Part shown: piece after piece, positions 4,727 to 5,660 of the stretch | Numbering within the stretch: the stretch's first letter is position 1 | How the letters are laid out: each line of letters opens with the position of its first letter | Source: Beijerinckiaceae bacterium | GTDB lineage: Bacteria > Pseudomonadota > Alphaproteobacteria > Rhizobiales > Beijerinckiaceae | NCBI GenBank assembly: GCA_027346205.1 | Contig: DAIESR010000295.1 | Location: forward strand, 1 to 5,660 | Length of the DNA: 5,660 nucleotides | Direction of reading: 5' to 3' | Notes under the pieces: model-generated | The model's input: only the letters and a program-made list of their open reading frames with translations | What the model was told of the DNA's origin: nothing | Databases searched by the model: none | Program-made: the position numbers and the translations under genes

Positions 4727-5660
4727 TCACGGCTTCGGCCGTAGATCGAGCCCCACGCCGTGATCGACGAATTTAGTCGTATAGGCGCGGCGATAGTCGA
4801 GATCCTTCTTGAACAGGCCGGCTTCGACCATTTGATCGAAAAATGCCTTCATGCGCTGATCCGTCATCGCGCCAATGCCGAGCTTTGTCGTGTCACCCGA
4901 ATCGACAATCCCATGCGCCTTCATCGCCTTGATCGAATAGGCGAGCTGCGCATCTGTCATGTCGGGATTGTCTTTCTTGATGAGCGCATTGGCGGCGGCA
5001 TTATTGCCATAGAGATAATGGTACCAGCCGATGATCGATGCATCGACGAAGCGCTGCACGAGGTCCGGCTTTTGCGCGACGACGTCGCGGCGCGTCTCGA
5101 TCGTCGTCGAATAGGATTGATAGCCGTAATCGGCTGCGAGGAAGACATTCGGCTTGAAGCCGCCCGCCTTTTCGATCGCAAAAGGCTCGGATGTCACATA
5201 GCCCTGCTGGATCGACGTCTTGTCGGCGATGAAAGGTGCCGAGTTGAATGTATAAGGCGTCACCCGCGCCGGCGAAAAACCATAGGTCTTATGCAGCCAT
5301 TGGAAGACGGAGACGAGCGCATCCGTGCCGAGATAATAGGTCGTCGCCTTGGGGAGATCCTTGAATTGATCGAGATGCTCGTCGGGATGCGACATCAGGA
5401 TGAAAGGATCCTTCTGGAACAGCGCCGCCACAGCAACGATGGGGACGTTCTGCACCACCGCATCGAAGGCCTGAATCATATTGGCGCCCATGTCGAAATC
5501 GATCCGCCCAGATGCCAGCAGCAGACGATTATTGCTCTGCGGACCGCCTTGGAGGATCGTGACGTCCAGGCCATATTTGGCATAGGTGCCATCGGCCAAC
5601 GCCTGATAGAAGCCGCCATGCTCGGCTTCCGCGCGCCAATTCGTGGCGAAGGTCACGCGA
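4727..5660 (-). CDS. ABC transporter substrate-binding protein, NMT1/THI5-like (5' end beyond window)
   Basis: Periplasmic ligand receptor of the adjacent importer. The frame is open from the right edge to a TGA at 4729-4727, about 311 residues; the signal peptide and start are outside the window. The visible protein begins VTFATNWRAEAEHGGFYQAL, the first strand and ligand-pocket region of the NMT1/THI5/SsuA-like fold, followed by YGLDVTI, DFDMGANMIQAFDAV, a hinge-region stretch near KDLPKATTYYLGT, GYVTSEPFAIEKAGG, and RRDVVAQKPDLVQRFVDASIIGW, all usual for the family. Related proteins bind sulfonates, nitrate, thiamine pyrimidine precursors, riboflavin or other heterocycles. I recognise the subgroup as common in Rhizobiales but cannot assign its ligand. 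Being first before the ATPase, it is probably near the operon promoter, which is not in view. Confidence 0.92.
   Translation of the reverse strand, partial: RVTFATNWRAEAEHGGFYQALADGTYAKYGLDVTILQGGPQSNNRLLLASGRIDFDMGANMIQAFDAVVQNVPIVAVAALFQKDPFILMSHPDEHLDQFKDLPKATTYYLGTDALVSVFQWLHKTYGFSPARVTPYTFNSAPFIADKTSIQQGYVTSEPFAIEKAGGFKPNVFLAADYGYQSYSTTIETRRDVVAQKPDLVQRFVDASIIGWYHYLYGNNAAANALIKKDNPDMTDAQLAYSIKAMKAHGIVDSGDTTKLGIGAMTDQRMKAFFDQMVEAGLFKKDLDYRRAYTTKFVDHGVGLDLRPKP

Overview
The window looks like a chromosomal segment of an alphaproteobacterium, most likely order Hyphomicrobiales (Rhizobiales). The reasons are the rhizobial-type ribosomal protein S21, the Hsp20 gene paired with a DUF1150 gene (a pairing I know only from Alphaproteobacteria), an AprI/Inh-like exported protein, GC-rich codon use and a heat-shock-type promoter. 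Family-level assignment (for example Beijerinckiaceae or Methylocystaceae) would be a guess. I saw no transposase, integrase, tRNA, CRISPR array or phage gene, so this appears to be ordinary chromosome.

Layout. (1) Bases 1-557, minus strand: 5' part of a TPR-repeat lipoprotein gene that continues past the left edge. (2) Bases 558-962: non-coding, with the TPR gene's upstream region and a clear intrinsic terminator (861-896) for rpsU. (3) Bases 963-1202, minus strand: rpsU (S21) with a GTG start. (4) Bases 1203-1672: divergent intergenic region. It holds the rpsU leader with a terminator-like hairpin, a tentative rpsU promoter, a sigma-32-type promoter facing right, and a long 5' leader. (5) Bases 1673-2419, plus strand: two-gene heat-shock operon, an IbpA-type small heat shock protein followed by a DUF1150 protein. 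(6) Bases 2420-2496: convergent junction with a strong hairpin, a T7 tract and a 19-bp tandem duplication. (7) Bases 2497-5660, minus strand: an apparent operon reading leftwards, in the order substrate-binding protein (5' end off the window), ATPase, permease, then a secreted AprI/Inh-like protein.

How the genes work together. The binding protein, ATPase and permease form one complete NitT/TauT/ThiXYZ-type importer. ATPase and permease overlap by ATGA. The substrate cannot be decided from this window because no metabolic gene accompanies the transporter. The Inh-like gene follows directly, and its longest possible frame overlaps the permease stop codon, but a start 90 bases further in gives a better signal peptide and Shine-Dalgarno site. 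The Hsp20/DUF1150 pair is probably induced by heat or protein-folding stress.

No wholly new system is evident. The points most worth a second look are the hairpin-plus-T-run in front of rpsU, the long leader of the heat-shock operon, the exported inhibitor-like protein attached to a transporter operon, and the duplicated 3' end of that gene.
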